The notes: generated by a model not told the origin, from the sequence alone. A stretch of 64,000 nt of DNA from Nonomuraea angiospora (GCF_014873145.1 NZ_JADBEK010000001.1:4774001-4838000), one strand, 5' to 3'. Positions 27,691 to 38,702 are shown, numbered from the stretch's first letter. A program made the numbers and translations.

Positions 27691-30600
27691 GGCGGGAGGT
27701 CCGGCGGCGTCGCGGGCGCGTGTTCGTCGAGGGCGGCCAGCGCCAGCTCGATCGCCTTCTCGAGCTGCGGGTCCCGCCCCGCCACCCGGTCCTGCGGCGT
27801 GATCACCACCTCGATGTCCGGCTCCACCCCGTAGTTCTCCACGCCCCAGCCGTGCCCTTCGAGCCAGAACGAGTACCGGGGCTGCGTGACGCGCGTCCCG
27901 TCGACGAGCGAGTACCGGGAGTCGATGCCGATCACCCCGCCCCACGTCCGCGTCCCCACCAGCGGGCCGATGCCGCGGTTCTTGATCCCGGCGCTGACGA
28001 TGTCCCCGTCCGAGCCCGCGAACTCGTCCGTGATCGTCACGATCGGCCCCCGGGGCGAGTCCTCCGGGTAGCGCATCGGCTCGTAGCCGCGCGCCCGCGC
28101 CCACCCCGTGACCTTGCGGGACAGCTTCTCCAGCACGAGCTCCGACAGGTGCCCGCCGCCGTTCTCGCGCACGTCCACGACCAGCCCGTCGAAGGCCATC
28201 TCGGTACGCAGGTCGCGGTGGAACTGCGCCCACCCCGTCGCCACCATGTCGGGCACGTGAAGGTATCCGAGCCTGCCGCCGGAGGCCTCCCGGACGCGGG
28301 CGCGGCGGCTCTCCACCCAGTCGTGGTAGCGCAGCCGGGTGTCCTCGGCGATCGGGCTGACGACGACGCGGCGGGTGTCCCCGCCGGCGGCGGGCCGTAC
28401 GGTCAGCTCGGTGGGCTGGCCGGCGGTGCCCGCCAGGAGGGCCAGCGGGCCGCGTACCGGGTCCACGGGACGCCCGCCCACCGCGACGATCGCGTCGCCG
28501 GGACGGACGGCCACCCCGGGCGCGAGCAGCGGGGAGCGCGCGTCGTGGTCGGAGGACTCGCCGGGCAGGATGCGTACGACCCGCCACACGCCCTCGTCGT
28601 CCCTGGCGAGGTCCGCGCCCAGGAGTCCCTGGCGGCGGCGCGGGTCGACGCCGGCGCCGTTGGCGGTCGCGTACGCGTGGGAGGTGCCCAGCTCGCCCTG
28701 CGTCTCCCAGAGCAGGTCGATCAGCTCGGAGTGGGCGCCGATGCGCTCCACCAGGGGCTCGTAGCGGTCGAGCACGCCCTGCCAGTCGACGCCGTTCATG
28801 TCCTCGCGCCAGAAGTGGTCGCGCATGAGGCGGCCGGCCTCGCGGAAGCCCTGCCGCCACTCGGCGATCGGGTCGATCTCCACGGCGATCCGGTCGAGGT
28901 CGATGGAGACGACCTCGTCGCCCTCGGTGGCGGCGCGGGTCTGCAGGCCGTTCTTGCCGTTGATGACGAGCCTGCCGCCGTCGCCGCTGACCTCGAACGA
29001 ACGCACGTCCTTGCCCAGCTCGGCCTTGGCGCGCTTCTTGAGGTCGTAGCGTTCGAGCACGATCTCGGTGACCGGCTCGGTGCCGTCGCCGAGCTGCCCG
29101 GCGAGGGGGTGGCGCAGCCAGAGCAGGGCGTCCTTGGCGGTACGCAGGTTGCCGTAGCGGCCCGCGGGCACCGGCACCGGCACCACGCGCGAGGGGAGCC
29201 CGTCGGGATCGACCTCGGTGCGCGGCGCGGCATCGTCCTTCTTGTCGTCCTTGGCGGGTTTGTCGTCCTCGCCGTTGAACCCGCGGCCCTGCAGGGAGGG
29301 GTCGAACGGCGACGGCGTGGTGGCCTGGAGGGGCACGATGTACGGCTTGCACCCGCCATGGAATGACATGTCGAAGACGTGCGCGTCGTACACCGGGTCG
29401 AAGGTCCGCACCGACAGGAACGCCAGGTGCTTCCCGTCCTTGGTGAACACCGGGTCGAAGTCGGTGAACCGCATCGACGTCACGTCGATCACCGACGTCC
29501 CGTCGACCCGCCCGATCTTGATCTGCGACAGCGGCTCGTGGTGCGGGTGGACCCAGGCCAGCCATCCCGAGTCGGGCGAGAACGTGAGCCCGCTGACGTC
29601 TCCCTGCGTGGTCCGGTCGAGCTGCCGGATATTTCCGGACTCGACGTCGACGACCAGCAGCCGGCCGTCATGCGTGGCGACCGCCAGGTGCTTGCCGTCG
29701 GGCGCGACCTCCAGTTCGAGCACCCGTCCGAGCTCCCCGGTGGCCAGCGTCCTGATCTCGCCGCCCGGCGTGCCGATCTCCAGCCCGTCCTCGCCGCTCG
29801 CGTCCGACACCCAGACGGCCCGGCCGTCGGCGTCGAGCACCTGCGGCAGCCGTACCCGGACGCCCGGCTGCGCCCGCAGCACGCCCGCGGGCCCGTCGCG
29901 GTGGGTCACCCAGTGGGCGGTGCCGCGGATCTCCACGGCGCTGGCCCGCCCGCTCGCGTCCGGCGAGAACGTGCCGACCCGCAGCGGCGCGGGGCGCCTG
30001 GCCCGCCCCGGCCGCGGCCCGCCCAGCGTCACATCCAGCCGGTACGGCTCCGCGTCCAGGCTCTCCAGCAGCCACAGGTCCCCGGCGTGGCTGTAGATGA
30101 GCCGCTCCCCGTCGCCGGTGGCGTGGCGGGCGTAGAACTCCTGGTGATCACTGTGCCGGCGCAGGTCGGACCCGTCGGGCAGGGCGGAGTAGACGTTGCC
30201 GACGCCGTCGACGTCGGACAGGAAGACGAGCCGGTCCCCCACCCAGTTGACCGCCCAGTACTGGGCGATGCTGTCGGCGAACAGGCGGGCGAACTCCCCG
30301 TCGCCCTGGGCGTCGACCCAGATCTTGCCGGCCGTGCCGCCCCGGTACCGCTTCCACTGCGACGGCTCGCGCCACATCGGCGACACGGTGGCCACCCGCG
30401 CACCGCTGACGGCCACGTCGCTGACCCACCCGTACGGCAGGCGCGTGGCGGGGCCGCCGTCGAGCGGCACCGCGTACGCCCAGGTCCGGCCCCGCTCGCT
30501 CTGCTCGGCCGCGGTGATCGCCAGCACGTCGCCCTCGCCCGTCCAGCCGCGTACGCCGGTCGTGGCGCTACCCCAGTAGGTCAGCCGCTCGCCCTCGGGG

Positions 30601-30827
30601 CCGTCGATCCCGGCCGCGAACACCTCCGGCGCCCCCTCCTTGCCGCTCGTCCACGCGATGCGCGTGCCGTCGGGCGAGAATCTCGGGTGCGACACCGGTA
30701 CGCGGTCGGCGGTGAACCGCCATGCCCTGCCTCCGGACAGGGGAGCCAGCCAGACATCGTCGTCAGCGACGAAGGTGACCATGTCACCGTGGATATGCGG
30801 GTATCTGAGGTATGCGCCAGTTGTCAC
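27681..30827 (-). CDS. Tricorn-like S41 family protease
   Basis: This 1048-residue cytoplasmic protease resembles archaeal tricorn. Order: beta-propeller repeats (about 1-650, with WLAPLSGGRAWRFT and FSPDGTRIAW motifs), a helical core carrying the His (GTSHAY), a PDZ domain (GDAIVAVGGRPVD), and a C-terminal S41 serine protease domain with nucleophile Ser in FAGSDGDIVSAG. Tricorn trims peptides from the proteasome; actinobacteria with proteasomes often have such a protein. The GTG start lies 6 nt after TAATGT (minus strand, 30834-30839), so it is probably leaderless. A hydrophilic Asp/Lys insert (KPAKDDKKDDAAP) lies near residue 525. Confidence 0.93.
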   Translation of the reverse strand: MTTGAYLRYPHIHGDMVTFVADDDVWLAPLSGGRAWRFTADRVPVSHPRFSPDGTRIAWTSGKEGAPEVFAAGIDGPEGERLTYWGSATTGVRGWTGEGDVLAITAAEQSERGRTWAYAVPLDGGPATRLPYGWVSDVAVSGARVATVSPMWREPSQWKRYRGGTAGKIWVDAQGDGEFARLFADSIAQYWAVNWVGDRLVFLSDVDGVGNVYSALPDGSDLRRHSDHQEFYARHATGDGERLIYSHAGDLWLLESLDAEPYRLDVTLGGPRPGRARRPAPLRVGTFSPDASGRASAVEIRGTAHWVTHRDGPAGVLRAQPGVRVRLPQVLDADGRAVWVSDASGEDGLEIGTPGGEIRTLATGELGRVLELEVAPDGKHLAVATHDGRLLVVDVESGNIRQLDRTTQGDVSGLTFSPDSGWLAWVHPHHEPLSQIKIGRVDGTSVIDVTSMRFTDFDPVFTKDGKHLAFLSVRTFDPVYDAHVFDMSFHGGCKPYIVPLQATTPSPFDPSLQGRGFNGEDDKPAKDDKKDDAAPRTEVDPDGLPSRVVPVPVPAGRYGNLRTAKDALLWLRHPLAGQLGDGTEPVTEIVLERYDLKKRAKAELGKDVRSFEVSGDGGRLVINGKNGLQTRAATEGDEVVSIDLDRIAVEIDPIAEWRQGFREAGRLMRDHFWREDMNGVDWQGVLDRYEPLVERIGAHSELIDLLWETQGELGTSHAYATANGAGVDPRRRQGLLGADLARDDEGVWRVVRILPGESSDHDARSPLLAPGVAVRPGDAIVAVGGRPVDPVRGPLALLAGTAGQPTELTVRPAAGGDTRRVVVSPIAEDTRLRYHDWVESRRARVREASGGRLGYLHVPDMVATGWAQFHRDLRTEMAFDGLVVDVRENGGGHLSELVLEKLSRKVTGWARARGYEPMRYPEDSPRGPIVTITDEFAGSDGDIVSAGIKNRGIGPLVGTRTWGGVIGIDSRYSLVDGTRVTQPRYSFWLEGHGWGVENYGVEPDIEVVITPQDRVAGRDPQLEKAIELALAALDEHAPATPPDLPPLQ

Positions 30828-30947
30828 ATGTGCACATTAATGCCAGATGCCAAGGTCAGCCCAAGAATTCTCCCCCGAACGGGCCTGCCACGTCCCGCGA
30901 ACTGTCAAGTAGGGGATGTGCGTGAAATGCCGGGAAGGGGGAGACCT

Positions 30948-31370
30948 ATGAGATTTTGCGCCCGTCCACACCAGTTCCCGCCCCGCCTGGCAGCCGCGGC
31001 CGTCATCCTCAACTCCGGGCTCAGCAAGGTCCACGCCGACGAGCAGACCGCGGCCGGCCTGCACGGCATGGCCGCGAACACGTACCCGTTCCTGCGTGAC
31101 ATGGACCCGGTGACCTTCACCAAGCTGCTCTCCAGGAGCGAGATCGCGCTCGGGACCGCGCTGCTCGTGCCGGTCGTGCCGTCGCTGCTGGCGGGGGCCG
31201 CTCTGACCGGGTTCGCGGCGGGGCTGGTCGGCCTGTATCTCAGGACGCCGGGGATGCGGCAGGAGGGCAGCCTGCGCCCGTCCGAGCAGGGCATCGGGCT
31301 GGTCAAGGACATCTGGCTGCTCGGCATCGGCGTCGGGCTGGTGATGGAGGAGCTCCAGTCCGCCGACTAA
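30948..31370 (+). CDS. Small DoxX-like membrane protein
   Basis: This 140-residue protein has about three to four hydrophobic segments (LAAAAVILNSG, IALGTALLVPVVPSLLAGAA, FAAGLVGLYL, DIWLLGIGVGLVM). Conserved-looking blocks include LNSGLSKVHADEQTAAGLHG and LRTPGMRQEGSLRPSEQG. This is a recurring actinomycete family of unknown function related to DoxX/DoxD. ATG after GGAAGGGGGAG. Divergent from the tricorn-like gene, 29 bp before the F420 enzyme and possibly cotranscribed with it. Confidence 0.75.
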   Translation: MRFCARPHQFPPRLAAAAVILNSGLSKVHADEQTAAGLHGMAANTYPFLRDMDPVTFTKLLSRSEIALGTALLVPVVPSLLAGAALTGFAAGLVGLYLRTPGMRQEGSLRPSEQGIGLVKDIWLLGIGVGLVMEELQSAD

Positions 31371-31399
31371 GACCGACAAACCCGGGTACGCGGCACAAT

Positions 31400-32368
31400 A
31401 TGGTGCAAATCGGCTACACCTTGATGTCCGAGCAGACCCCCGCCCGGGAGCTGGTCGATTACGCCGCGGTGGCCGAGCGGATCGGCTTCGACTACGCGGT
31501 AATCTCCGATCACTACTTCCCGTGGATCGAGGAGATGGGGCACTCACCGTACTGCTGGTCGGTGCTCGGCGCGGCGGCCCAGGTCACCCGGCGCCTGCCG
31601 CTCATGACGTACGTGACCTGCCCGATCATGCGCTACCACCCGGCCGTGGTGGCCCAGAAGGCGGCGACCATGGGCGTGCTGAGCGAGGGCAGGTTCACGC
31701 TGGGCCTCGGGTCGGGCGAGAACCTGAACGAGCACGTCATCGGCGAGGGCTGGCCGCCCGTGGACACCCGGCACCGGATGTTCGCCGAGGCGATCCAGAT
31801 CATCAAGCTGCTGTTCGGCGGGGACTACGTCACGTACCAGGGCGAGTTCTTCGACGTGGACTCGGCCAAGCTCTACGACCTGCCGGAGCGGCCGGTCCCG
31901 CTCGCCATCGCCGCCTCGGGCGGCCAGTCCGCGGAGATCGCGGCCGAGTACGGCGACGTGCTGGTGGTCAACGAGCCGCTGCCGGACGTGGTCAGGCAGT
32001 TCAACGCCGCCGGCGGGCAGGGCAGGCCCGTGTACGGGCAGCTGCCCATCGCGTACGACACCGATCCCGAGGCCGCCAAGGATCGGGCACACCGCCTGTG
32101 GCGCTGGGCGGCCGCCGGCGGCTGGAAGGTCATGGCCGAGCTGCCCGGCCCGGTGAACTTCGCCGCCGCGACCGGCACCGTGCGCCCCGAGGACGTGGCC
32201 CAGTCCGTGCCGTGCGGGAACGACGTGGACGCGGTGGTGCAGAGCGTCAGGCAGTTCGCCGACGCCGGCTACACCCACGTCGCGCTCGTCCAGATCGGGC
32301 ACGACCAGCAGCAGCCGTTCTTCGACTGGGCGGAGAAGGAGCTGCTGCCGGCCCTGCGCGAGCTCTGA
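31400..32368 (+). CDS. F420-dependent LLM-class oxidoreductase (TIGR03557-like)
   Basis: This 322-residue TIM-barrel protein of the luciferase-like family resembles F420-dependent glucose-6-phosphate dehydrogenase. Blocks: VAERIGFDYAVISDHYFPW (residues about 23-41), MTYVTCPIMRYHPAVVAQKA, GRFTLGLGSGENLNEHV and PLAIAASGGQSAEIAAEYGD. Cofactor F420 is inferred from the subfamily; the substrate is unknown. No strong ribosome site is seen before the ATG. It converges on leuS with six bases between stops. Confidence 0.87.
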   Translation: MVQIGYTLMSEQTPARELVDYAAVAERIGFDYAVISDHYFPWIEEMGHSPYCWSVLGAAAQVTRRLPLMTYVTCPIMRYHPAVVAQKAATMGVLSEGRFTLGLGSGENLNEHVIGEGWPPVDTRHRMFAEAIQIIKLLFGGDYVTYQGEFFDVDSAKLYDLPERPVPLAIAASGGQSAEIAAEYGDVLVVNEPLPDVVRQFNAAGGQGRPVYGQLPIAYDTDPEAAKDRAHRLWRWAAAGGWKVMAELPGPVNFAAATGTVRPEDVAQSVPCGNDVDAVVQSVRQFADAGYTHVALVQIGHDQQQPFFDWAEKELLPALREL

Positions 32369-32374
32369 CCGTGG

Positions 32375-34825
<2,451 letters not shown>

Positions 34826-34864
34826 GGCTACTGTCCTTCTGGCTTGATTCGGACCCATAAGAAA

Positions 34865-34889
34865 ACCCCCCGTGCACACAACGAGGGGT
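34865..34889 (-). terminator. Intrinsic terminator in the leuS leader
   Basis: A 9-bp stem with one G-U pair and a 7-nt loop is followed directly by TTTTCTT on the minus strand. It lies 40 nt upstream of the leuS GTG, where a terminator makes sense only as an attenuator. Confidence 0.75.
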
Positions 34890-34909
34890 AGCCGCGACGG
34901 CGAGAATCT

Positions 34910-34954
34910 TCAGGGCCGTCGCGGCCCGCTAAGAAGCAGGGTCGCGGAACGCAT
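34910..34954 (-). CDS. leuS leader peptide with three consecutive Leu codons
   Basis: The 14-residue ORF MRSATLLLSGPRRP has codons CTG-CTT-CTT for Leu in a row; CTT is rare in this DNA. The ATG is 6 nt after the -10 box TAGGCT, so ribosomes would start on a leaderless RNA. Its end codes for the 5' arm of the hairpin that follows, so a ribosome at the stop codon would mask that arm. Confidence 0.6.
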   Translation of the reverse strand: MRSATLLLSGPRRP

Positions 34955-35245
34955 GTGTCAAGCCTAGCGCACGTCTTCGGCTGAATGCAGATACTCGATC
35001 GAGGTCCGCAGGCACAATGGACCCTTCAGGTCCAGCGAGACCTGATGGTGATGTATCCGTTGTGACCTCATTCGTCCCCTATGAATACCCTTGTCACCGT
35101 GGTGTACCCAGTTGAGCCCGAGCGACCGGAGGCCGGCCTGCCCATGCAGGACCCGCCGACGGATCCGCATGGCTTCGCTCGTTTCGCTGCGGAACCACCT
35201 GTATCTCCTGGAAAATCCCATGAGATCATGCCTGGTACGTCAAAT

Positions 35246-35267
35246 CCGGATATAACGGGCTATCCGG
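35246..35267. promoter_or_regulatory. Inverted repeat before the Trp-Pro-rich protein gene
   Basis: CCGGATA (35246-35252), eight bases, then TATCCGG (35261-35267). The left arm runs into TATAAC, a possible -10, so a protein bound here could block transcription. It lies 11 bp before the AGGAGG ribosome site. Confidence 0.5.
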
Positions 35268-35293
35268 ACAGATCTTCAGGAGGGCCGGCAGCA

Positions 35294-37255
35294 ATGGCAA
35301 CGGAGAATTCCGGACCACACCTGCCACCGTCCTGGCCAGACGCACCGCGCCGCGACGCGCCCGGCTCCCCCGCAACGGAGGTCCCCATGTCCTGGCCCGA
35401 GGCCCCGAGGTCCGCTCAGCAGGACCCGGCGTGGCCCGAGCCGCCACGCAAGGACGACTCCTGGCCGGAGCCGCCGCGCCGGGCCCGCCCCGAGCCCGGC
35501 CGTTCCGAGGCCGGGGGCCCGCAGTCGTGGCCGGACCTGCCGCCCCAGGGCGCCACCGGACCCTCCTGGCCGGCCCCGCCGGCCCGCGACGCCACCGGAC
35601 CGTCCTGGCCCGAGCCCTCCCCGCAGGGCGCCTCCGGACCGACCTCCTGGCCGGACGTGCCACCCCCGAGCGCGGCGGGCCCGTCCTCCTGGCCCGACTC
35701 GTCCCCGCAGAGCGCCGGACCGACCTCCTGGCCGGAGGCGTCGCCGCAGAGCGCGCCGACCGCCTGGCCCGACTCCCCTCAGAACGGCCCCTCCTCCTGG
35801 CCCGACTCCCCGCAGAACGGGGCGTCCTCCTGGTCCGACTCGCCGCCGCAGAACGGCCCGTCGTCCTGGCCGGACGCCGCGCCGCAGAGCGGGCGCTCCA
35901 CCCGGTCCGACCTTCCACTCCCCGGCGGGCCGTCCTCATGGCAGGACGGGCCGCCTCAGCAGGGCAGCGCCGGGCCGTCCTCCTGGCCCGAGTCGCAGGC
36001 GCGGGGCGGCCCGGAGTTCGGCTCGCGGGGCGAGGATCGCCCGGTGCCGGACCCGATCCCGGCCTGGGAGCAGCCGCCCCCGTCCGCCGACTCCTGGTCG
36101 AACCTCTCCTCCCCCGCCCCCTGGCCCCCCGCTGAGCGGGACAAGGCCGGCTTCCCGGAGCAGGCGACGGCGATGTACCAGGTCGACGACCTCCCGCAGG
36201 GCGCGCACGCGCCACCGCGGCAGGCACACCCCTCCGAAGAGCGGACGATGACGTACGCCCAGCACACGGAGAACCTGCTCAACGACCGCGCCGCCCCCTC
36301 CACCCCGAACATGGACCCGTCGAACATCAGCGCCACGCCCCCCGCCGAGGACACCGACGCCCCGCGCCCCGGCTCGAACCTGAACCGCGACCCCTCGGAC
36401 CCCGACCGCCCGTTCGTGACCGCAGGCCAGATCAGCGGCTCCCGCACACCGCCGCCCGAGCGCCAGCAGGAGCTCTGGAACACCGTCTTCGGCGACAACT
36501 ACCAGGCCATGGATGACCAGGACCTGGAGGAGGAGAGCCAGGGCAGGCCCATCTGGATCTACGCGCTCGGCGGCTCCGTGGCGATCGCGCTGGTCGCGGC
36601 GCTGCTGTGGGCGTTCCTCGCCGGCCCGCTGGCCAGTGACGACCCGGCGACCTCCAACGCCGTGGCCGAGAAGCCCACGACCCCGCCGAAGCCGAGCACC
36701 ACGAGGTCCTCGACCACGATCGGCGCGCTGCCGAGATACCCGGGCAAGGCCGCCCCGGTCATCGGCAGGGTGCCCGACGCCGCCGCCGGGATCTCGCTCC
36801 CGCGCCTGGGCGGCACCTGGCGGCTGGACACGCGCACCACCGTCAAGGCCACCTACAACTACGACACCCGCCAGTTCGTCCCGATCACGCAGGACACGAG
36901 CGCCCAGCTCATGTCGGGCCCGCTGCCGCAGAAGCTGGCCTCGTACTACGAGAAGGACAACCTGGAGCCGGTCATCAAGCAGGTGGTGCTGGACGCGCGC
37001 AAGCGCTTCTTCCCCACCGGCAACCAGGTCCGCAAGATCGCCCAGCAGCCGATCAAGGTGGGCGACAACACGGGACGGCTGATCGCGTACTCGCTGACGT
37101 CGGAGAGCGAGAAGGCCACGATCGTGACGATGGCCGTCAACACCGGCGGCAACCTCCCGGCGATCGTCTACATGTCGATCCCGGCGGACAGCAAGCAGCT
37201 CCTGCCCGACATCCGCACGGTCATGAACCAGCTGAGGATCGGCGCCCAGGGCTGA
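35294..37255 (+). CDS. Trp-Pro-rich single-pass membrane protein of unknown function
   Basis: Residues 1 to about 420 of this 653-residue protein are disordered, dominated by Ser-Trp-Pro repeats (GPSSWPDSPQN, GPTSWPEASPQS and the like, some 20 SWP/TWP/AWP units). One transmembrane span follows (WIYALGGSVAIALVAALLWA), then a Thr/Pro stalk and an extracytoplasmic domain of about 190 residues (ISLPRLGGTWRLDTRTTVKA to MNQLRIGAQG). The start is set by AGGAGG at 35278-35283; an ATG at 35081 would add 71 residues without a ribosome site. The long cytosolic Trp-Pro tail suggests a docking role. The stop abuts the P450 stop (TGATCA). Confidence 0.8.
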   Translation: MATENSGPHLPPSWPDAPRRDAPGSPATEVPMSWPEAPRSAQQDPAWPEPPRKDDSWPEPPRRARPEPGRSEAGGPQSWPDLPPQGATGPSWPAPPARDATGPSWPEPSPQGASGPTSWPDVPPPSAAGPSSWPDSSPQSAGPTSWPEASPQSAPTAWPDSPQNGPSSWPDSPQNGASSWSDSPPQNGPSSWPDAAPQSGRSTRSDLPLPGGPSSWQDGPPQQGSAGPSSWPESQARGGPEFGSRGEDRPVPDPIPAWEQPPPSADSWSNLSSPAPWPPAERDKAGFPEQATAMYQVDDLPQGAHAPPRQAHPSEERTMTYAQHTENLLNDRAAPSTPNMDPSNISATPPAEDTDAPRPGSNLNRDPSDPDRPFVTAGQISGSRTPPPERQQELWNTVFGDNYQAMDDQDLEEESQGRPIWIYALGGSVAIALVAALLWAFLAGPLASDDPATSNAVAEKPTTPPKPSTTRSSTTIGALPRYPGKAAPVIGRVPDAAAGISLPRLGGTWRLDTRTTVKATYNYDTRQFVPITQDTSAQLMSGPLPQKLASYYEKDNLEPVIKQVVLDARKRFFPTGNQVRKIAQQPIKVGDNTGRLIAYSLTSESEKATIVTMAVNTGGNLPAIVYMSIPADSKQLLPDIRTVMNQLRIGAQG

Positions 37256-38497
37256 TCAGAAGTCGCACTCCATGTGCTTGATCCCGTTGATGAACATGGA
37301 GTGCAGCCGGTCGGGCCGGCCGCCCTCGATCCGCGGCACGCGGCGCAGCAGCTCGCGGAACATCACCGTGATCTCCCGCCTGGCCAGGTGCGCGCCCAGG
37401 CAGAAGTGAGGGCCGGGCCCGCCGAAGCCGACGTGCGGGTTGGGCTGCCGGGTGATGTCGAAGCGGTGCGGGTCGGCGAAGACGCTCTCGTCCCTGTTCG
37501 CCGACCAGTAGAACAGGACCGCCTTCTCGCCCTTGCGGTAGAGGTGCCCGTTCATCTCGTGGTCCCTGGTGACCTTGCGGCGCATGAAGTTCACCGGGGA
37601 GGCCAGCCGGACGATCTCCTCCACGGCGCCGGGCGCGTGCCCGTCGATGTCCTCCAGCCAGAGCGCGCGCTGGCCGGGGTTGTCGGTGAGCAGGCGCAGC
37701 CCGTACGAGATGGCGTTCCTGGTGGTCTCGTTGCCCGCCACCACCAGCAGGATGAAGAACGAGCCCAGCTCCTGCAGCGTCAGCCGCTCACCGTCGATGT
37801 TGGCGTTGACCAGGGACGACGTCAGGTCGTCCGTGGGGTTCTCGGTGCGGTGGGCGGCGAGGTCCTGCACGAGCTGCTGCAGCTCCATGCCGGCGGTGAG
37901 CAGGCGCTCGGCGAGCTGGTCGAGGTCGGCGCCGCCGTATTCGGGGTCGAAGCCGCCGAGGATGACGTTCGAGTGCTCGAAGACGAACCGGTGGTCCCGC
38001 TCGGGGATGCCCATCATGTCGCAGATGATCTTCAACGGGAGGCGCGCGGCGACCTCGGTGACGAAGTCGCAGCCCGGCCCCTTCGCCAGCAGGTCGTCCA
38101 CGATGGCGACGGCCGCCGCCTCCACGTCCGCCTCGAACTGCTTGATCATCTTGGGCGTGAACGCGCGGGAGACGATCCTGCGCAGCCTGGCGTGGCGCGG
38201 GTCGTCCATGTTGATCATCGAGCCGAAGTACTCGGCGAACTCGGCGGGCATGTCGGGGATGTTCGTCGCGCCGCCGTCGCCGGAGGAGAAAACCTCGGGG
38301 TTACGGCTGGCCTCGAGGATGTCGGCGTGCTTGACCAGGGCGTGGTAGCCGGGGCCCCTGGGCGCGAAGTCGATCTCCATCTCCTGGAAGAAGGCGGGGG
38401 CCTCCAGCGCGCGCAGCCGTTCGAACGCCTCCTCGCGCTCACTCATGGGCCTGGCCCAGAAGTCGCGATCCGACAGATCGAAGTCAAGGACGCTCAT
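37256..38497 (-). CDS. Cytochrome P450 (CYP125/124/142-like)
   Basis: This 413-residue P450 has the I-helix block LLVVAGNETTRNAI, the ExxR of the K helix in VEEIVRLASP (R in the following MRR context), and the heme loop HVGFGGPGPHFCLGAHLARRE with the thiolate Cys. The FGGPGPHFCLG form and the INGIKHMECDF tail are like actinobacterial CYP124/125/142 enzymes, which hydroxylate terminal methyls of sterols or branched lipids; the substrate here is inferred only. It is a close paralogue of the P450 at 40681-41934. ATG at 38497 chosen over 38524 to match its paralogue. Confidence 0.9.
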   Translation of the reverse strand: MSVLDFDLSDRDFWARPMSEREEAFERLRALEAPAFFQEMEIDFAPRGPGYHALVKHADILEASRNPEVFSSGDGGATNIPDMPAEFAEYFGSMINMDDPRHARLRRIVSRAFTPKMIKQFEADVEAAAVAIVDDLLAKGPGCDFVTEVAARLPLKIICDMMGIPERDHRFVFEHSNVILGGFDPEYGGADLDQLAERLLTAGMELQQLVQDLAAHRTENPTDDLTSSLVNANIDGERLTLQELGSFFILLVVAGNETTRNAISYGLRLLTDNPGQRALWLEDIDGHAPGAVEEIVRLASPVNFMRRKVTRDHEMNGHLYRKGEKAVLFYWSANRDESVFADPHRFDITRQPNPHVGFGGPGPHFCLGAHLARREITVMFRELLRRVPRIEGGRPDRLHSMFINGIKHMECDF

Positions 38498-38514
38498 AAG
38501 CCCATCTTTTGTGA

Positions 38515-38533
38515 AAGTAACCACTTACGTCAA
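38515..38533. promoter_or_regulatory. 19-bp motif shared by both P450 promoters, copy 1
   Basis: AAGTAACCACTTACGTCAA lies 18 nt before the P450 start. It is 18/19 identical to the copy at 41953-41971 at nearly the same distance from the paralogous gene. AAGT/ACTT arms make it operator-like; on the gene strand it begins TTGACG, a possible -35. Confidence 0.65.
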
Positions 38534-38569
38534 TCGGAAAACCAGTGGATCCCGGTGGCGGGCGGGTCC

Positions 38570-38677
38570 TAACCTGGCGCGCATGACGTTCTTCTTCCAC
38601 CTCCGGTAGCGATCCGCCGGCGGGCCGCGGACGACCCCACCGCCGGCGATGCGGGACGGCTGAGCGAGCGCCGTCCC
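38570..38677 (+). promoter_or_regulatory. Candidate attenuator: Phe-rich leaderless mini-ORF plus two hairpins
   Basis: -10 TAACCT (38570-38575), then ATG 7 nt later (38583) starting MTFFFHLR with three TTC Phe codons, stop at 38609. Then a perfect 9-bp stem CGCCGGCGG/CCGCCGGCG (38615-38623 with 38640-38648) and a perfect 8-bp stem GGGACGGC/GCCGTCCC (38653-38660 with 38670-38677). No T tract. The ribosome site of the methyltransferase follows 13 bp later. Confidence 0.5.
38583..38609 (+). CDS. Eight-codon leaderless mini-ORF MTFFFHLR
   Basis: The ORF holds three consecutive Phe codons and starts 7 nt after a TANNNT box. It could be a leader peptide sensing Phe-tRNA supply, or a chance ORF at the transcription start. 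The downstream gene is a methyltransferase with no obvious link to phenylalanine. Confidence 0.4.
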   Translation: MTFFFHLR

Positions 38678-38702
38678 GGGTCGCGACGTGGGAGAAGGAC
38701 AC

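Larger units (their letters stand above)
34858..34966 (-). promoter_or_regulatory. Candidate leucine-responsive attenuator of leuS
   Basis: On the minus strand: -10 TAGGCT (34961-34966); leaderless ATG 6 nt later; leader MRSATLLLSGPRRP (34954-34910); hairpin A with the 10-bp stem GCCGCGACGG/CCGTCGCGGC (34916-34925 with 34891-34900); then terminator ACCCCTCGT/ACGGGGGGT (34865-34889) followed by TTTTCTT. The stem of hairpin A can extend outward (AGCGG with CCCCT, two-base bulge, one mismatch) and would then take the terminator's 5' arm, giving an antiterminator. The parts are seen; the mechanism is inferred. Confidence 0.65.

Noticed and set aside
34826..34879. Upstream start of leuS ([12 protein letters not shown]...)
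   Set aside because: The start would lie inside the leader terminator hairpin and has no ribosome site; the GTG at 34825 has one and gives the normal N-terminus.
34826..35000. T-box riboswitch for leuS
   Set aside because: There is no T-box core sequence or specifier loop; the parts fit a leader-peptide attenuator instead.
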